Below, one piece after another: positions 63,274-64,000 of a DNA stretch of 64,000 nt. The notes under the pieces were generated by a model. The model did not search any database and was not told the origin of the DNA. It was given only the letters and a program-made list of their open reading frames with translations. Source of the stretch: Methanosarcina sp. UBA289 (lineage in GTDB: Archaea; Halobacteriota; Methanosarcinia; Methanosarcinales; Methanosarcinaceae); NCBI GenBank assembly GCA_002496565.1, contig DAKJ01000018.1, positions 62,001 to 126,000 on the forward strand, given 5' to 3'. Both the position numbers and the translations under genes were made by a program. Numbering within the stretch: the first letter of the stretch is position 1; each line of letters opens with the position of its first letter.

Positions 63274-64000
63274 TCATACATTTAACATTCTTAACATCTC
63301 ATTGATCTCAGTAGTAGGAAGCTGACATTGATAATTCTGGCAGACGTATGCGGTAGCTTTTCCCTCTATAGGGACCTGTTCTTTCGCATATTTTGCCAGA
63401 GTTGTAATTTCAGGGTCCTTTCCTTCAGGTCTGAAAACCAGCACTTTATTAGGAATGAAGTAAGCCCAGAGCTCTTCGAGCATGTGTTCAGTGTCCTGAG
63501 ATTCATGCTTTCCAGTAATTACCACTTGATAAGTTGGACCTAAGCCAAAGTCAAGTGCTGATAAGAACTGAGTATACCCAGAGGGTATTTTTCCAACGAG
63601 ATTTGAAAAAGCTCGTTCCAGCCCTTGAGATCTATCTTCCAGTTTAGGATTTGCAGTTATTCTAGAAAGTCTAAGAAGATTCAGCATCTCAATAGAATTG
63701 CCTGAAGGTATGGCTGCGTCCGCAAACTCCTTTTTCCTGAAAATAAGTGATTCGCTGTCATCAGCCGTAAAGAAGAAACCCCCCTGAATTGGATCCCAGA
63801 AATGTTCGAGAAATTCTCTGTTGAGGCAAAGGGCTGCTTTAAGATAATTCAGTTTAAATCCTGCCTCGTAAAGTTCAATGAGTCCATGTATGAGGAATGA
63901 ATAGTCATCGGCAGTTCCGGAAATGCCGGATTTTCCTTCTCTATATCGGTGAAGCAATCGTATATCAGGACTGTAAAGACTCTTGAGAATAAAATCTGCA
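63274..64000 (-). CDS. DUF255/YyaL (spermatogenesis-associated 20-like) protein, C-terminal part
   Basis: The gene runs off the right edge. About 240 C-terminal residues are visible. Recognisable blocks are GISGTADDYSFLIHGLIELY, FWDPIQGGFFFTADDSESL and SGNSIEMLNLLRLSRI, then GPTYQVVITGKH and the terminal TAYVCQNYQCQLPTTEINEM. They match the (alpha/alpha) barrel part of large thioredoxin-domain proteins of the YyaL family. The thioredoxin-like N-terminus is beyond the window. Function unsettled; a CxxxxC pair lies near the end. Confidence 0.85.
   Translation of the reverse strand, partial: ADFILKSLYSPDIRLLHRYREGKSGISGTADDYSFLIHGLIELYEAGFKLNYLKAALCLNREFLEHFWDPIQGGFFFTADDSESLIFRKKEFADAAIPSGNSIEMLNLLRLSRITANPKLEDRSQGLERAFSNLVGKIPSGYTQFLSALDFGLGPTYQVVITGKHESQDTEHMLEELWAYFIPNKVLVFRPEGKDPEITTLAKYAKEQVPIEGKATAYVCQNYQCQLPTTEINEMLRMLNV

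Overview
The window is from a methanogenic archaeon of the genus Methanosarcina or a very close relative. The evidence is a mer gene (F420-dependent methylene-H4MPT reductase) followed directly by an fpoF-type gene, AglB oligosaccharyltransferases, an AfpA/Isf flavoprotein pair, a PGF-type surface-protein tail, AT-rich long intergenic spacers, TATA promoters and G-rich ribosome binding sites. The gas vesicle genes suggest a gas-vacuolate species such as the M. barkeri/M. vacuolata group, but the species cannot be settled from this sequence alone.

Layout. 1-335: tail of an M42 aminopeptidase. 0.56-6 kb: gas vesicle cluster on the minus strand, in transcription order gvpA, gvpO, gvpF, gvpG, a small basic protein, a zinc-ribbon GvpJ-type protein, gvpH, gvpK, gvpL and a GvpA-domain/PH-like fusion. 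A PadR-type regulator is divergent from it across a repeat-bearing spacer, and a strong hairpin plus T tract separates gvpA from the rest. 7.6-9.3 kb: a protein of 11-residue repeats and a CsbD-like stress protein with a broken partial copy. 10-16 kb: branched-chain amino acid genes leuA/cimA, ilvB, ilvN, ilvC, then a nitroreductase and tRNA-Arg(CCG). 16.3-20.2 kb: small membrane and exported proteins and decayed fragments. 20.4-22.8 kb: a two-gene NADPH/ferredoxin oxidoreductase operon with a clear promoter and terminator. 23-23.7 kb: three very small proteins.

24.4-45 kb: a surface glycan region with a GDP-mannose gene, all four dTDP-L-rhamnose genes, a Wzx-type flippase, seven glycosyltransferases and two tandem aglB paralogues. 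Together these can make activated sugars, build a lipid-linked glycan, flip it and transfer it to surface proteins. The middle part (about 29-37 kb) is visibly more AT-rich than its neighbours. 45-50 kb: leuD, an unknown protein, a small membrane protein, mntP, leuB and a metal-dependent cyclase-family protein. 50-54 kb: two homologous tiny proteins, a decayed ORF, a ferritin-like protein, AfpA and Isf. 54-58 kb: two exported surface proteins flanking a 1.5 kb spacer with a hairpin-rich, possibly RNA-encoding block. 58-64 kb: mer (behind a perfect 34-bp palindrome), fpoF, nadM, a secreted cysteine-rich protein, an AK6-type kinase, a cytochrome b5-like protein and the C-terminal part of a DUF255/YyaL-type protein.

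The observations most worth following are: the domain fusions and missing gvpN in the gas vesicle cluster and its internal terminator; the paired tiny proteins at 50.4 and 50.9 kb; the 34-bp palindrome in the mer leader; the hairpin block at 55.2-55.6 kb; the three-way-junction structure at 62.05 kb; and the aglB pair with different catalytic motifs and a gene-conversion tract.
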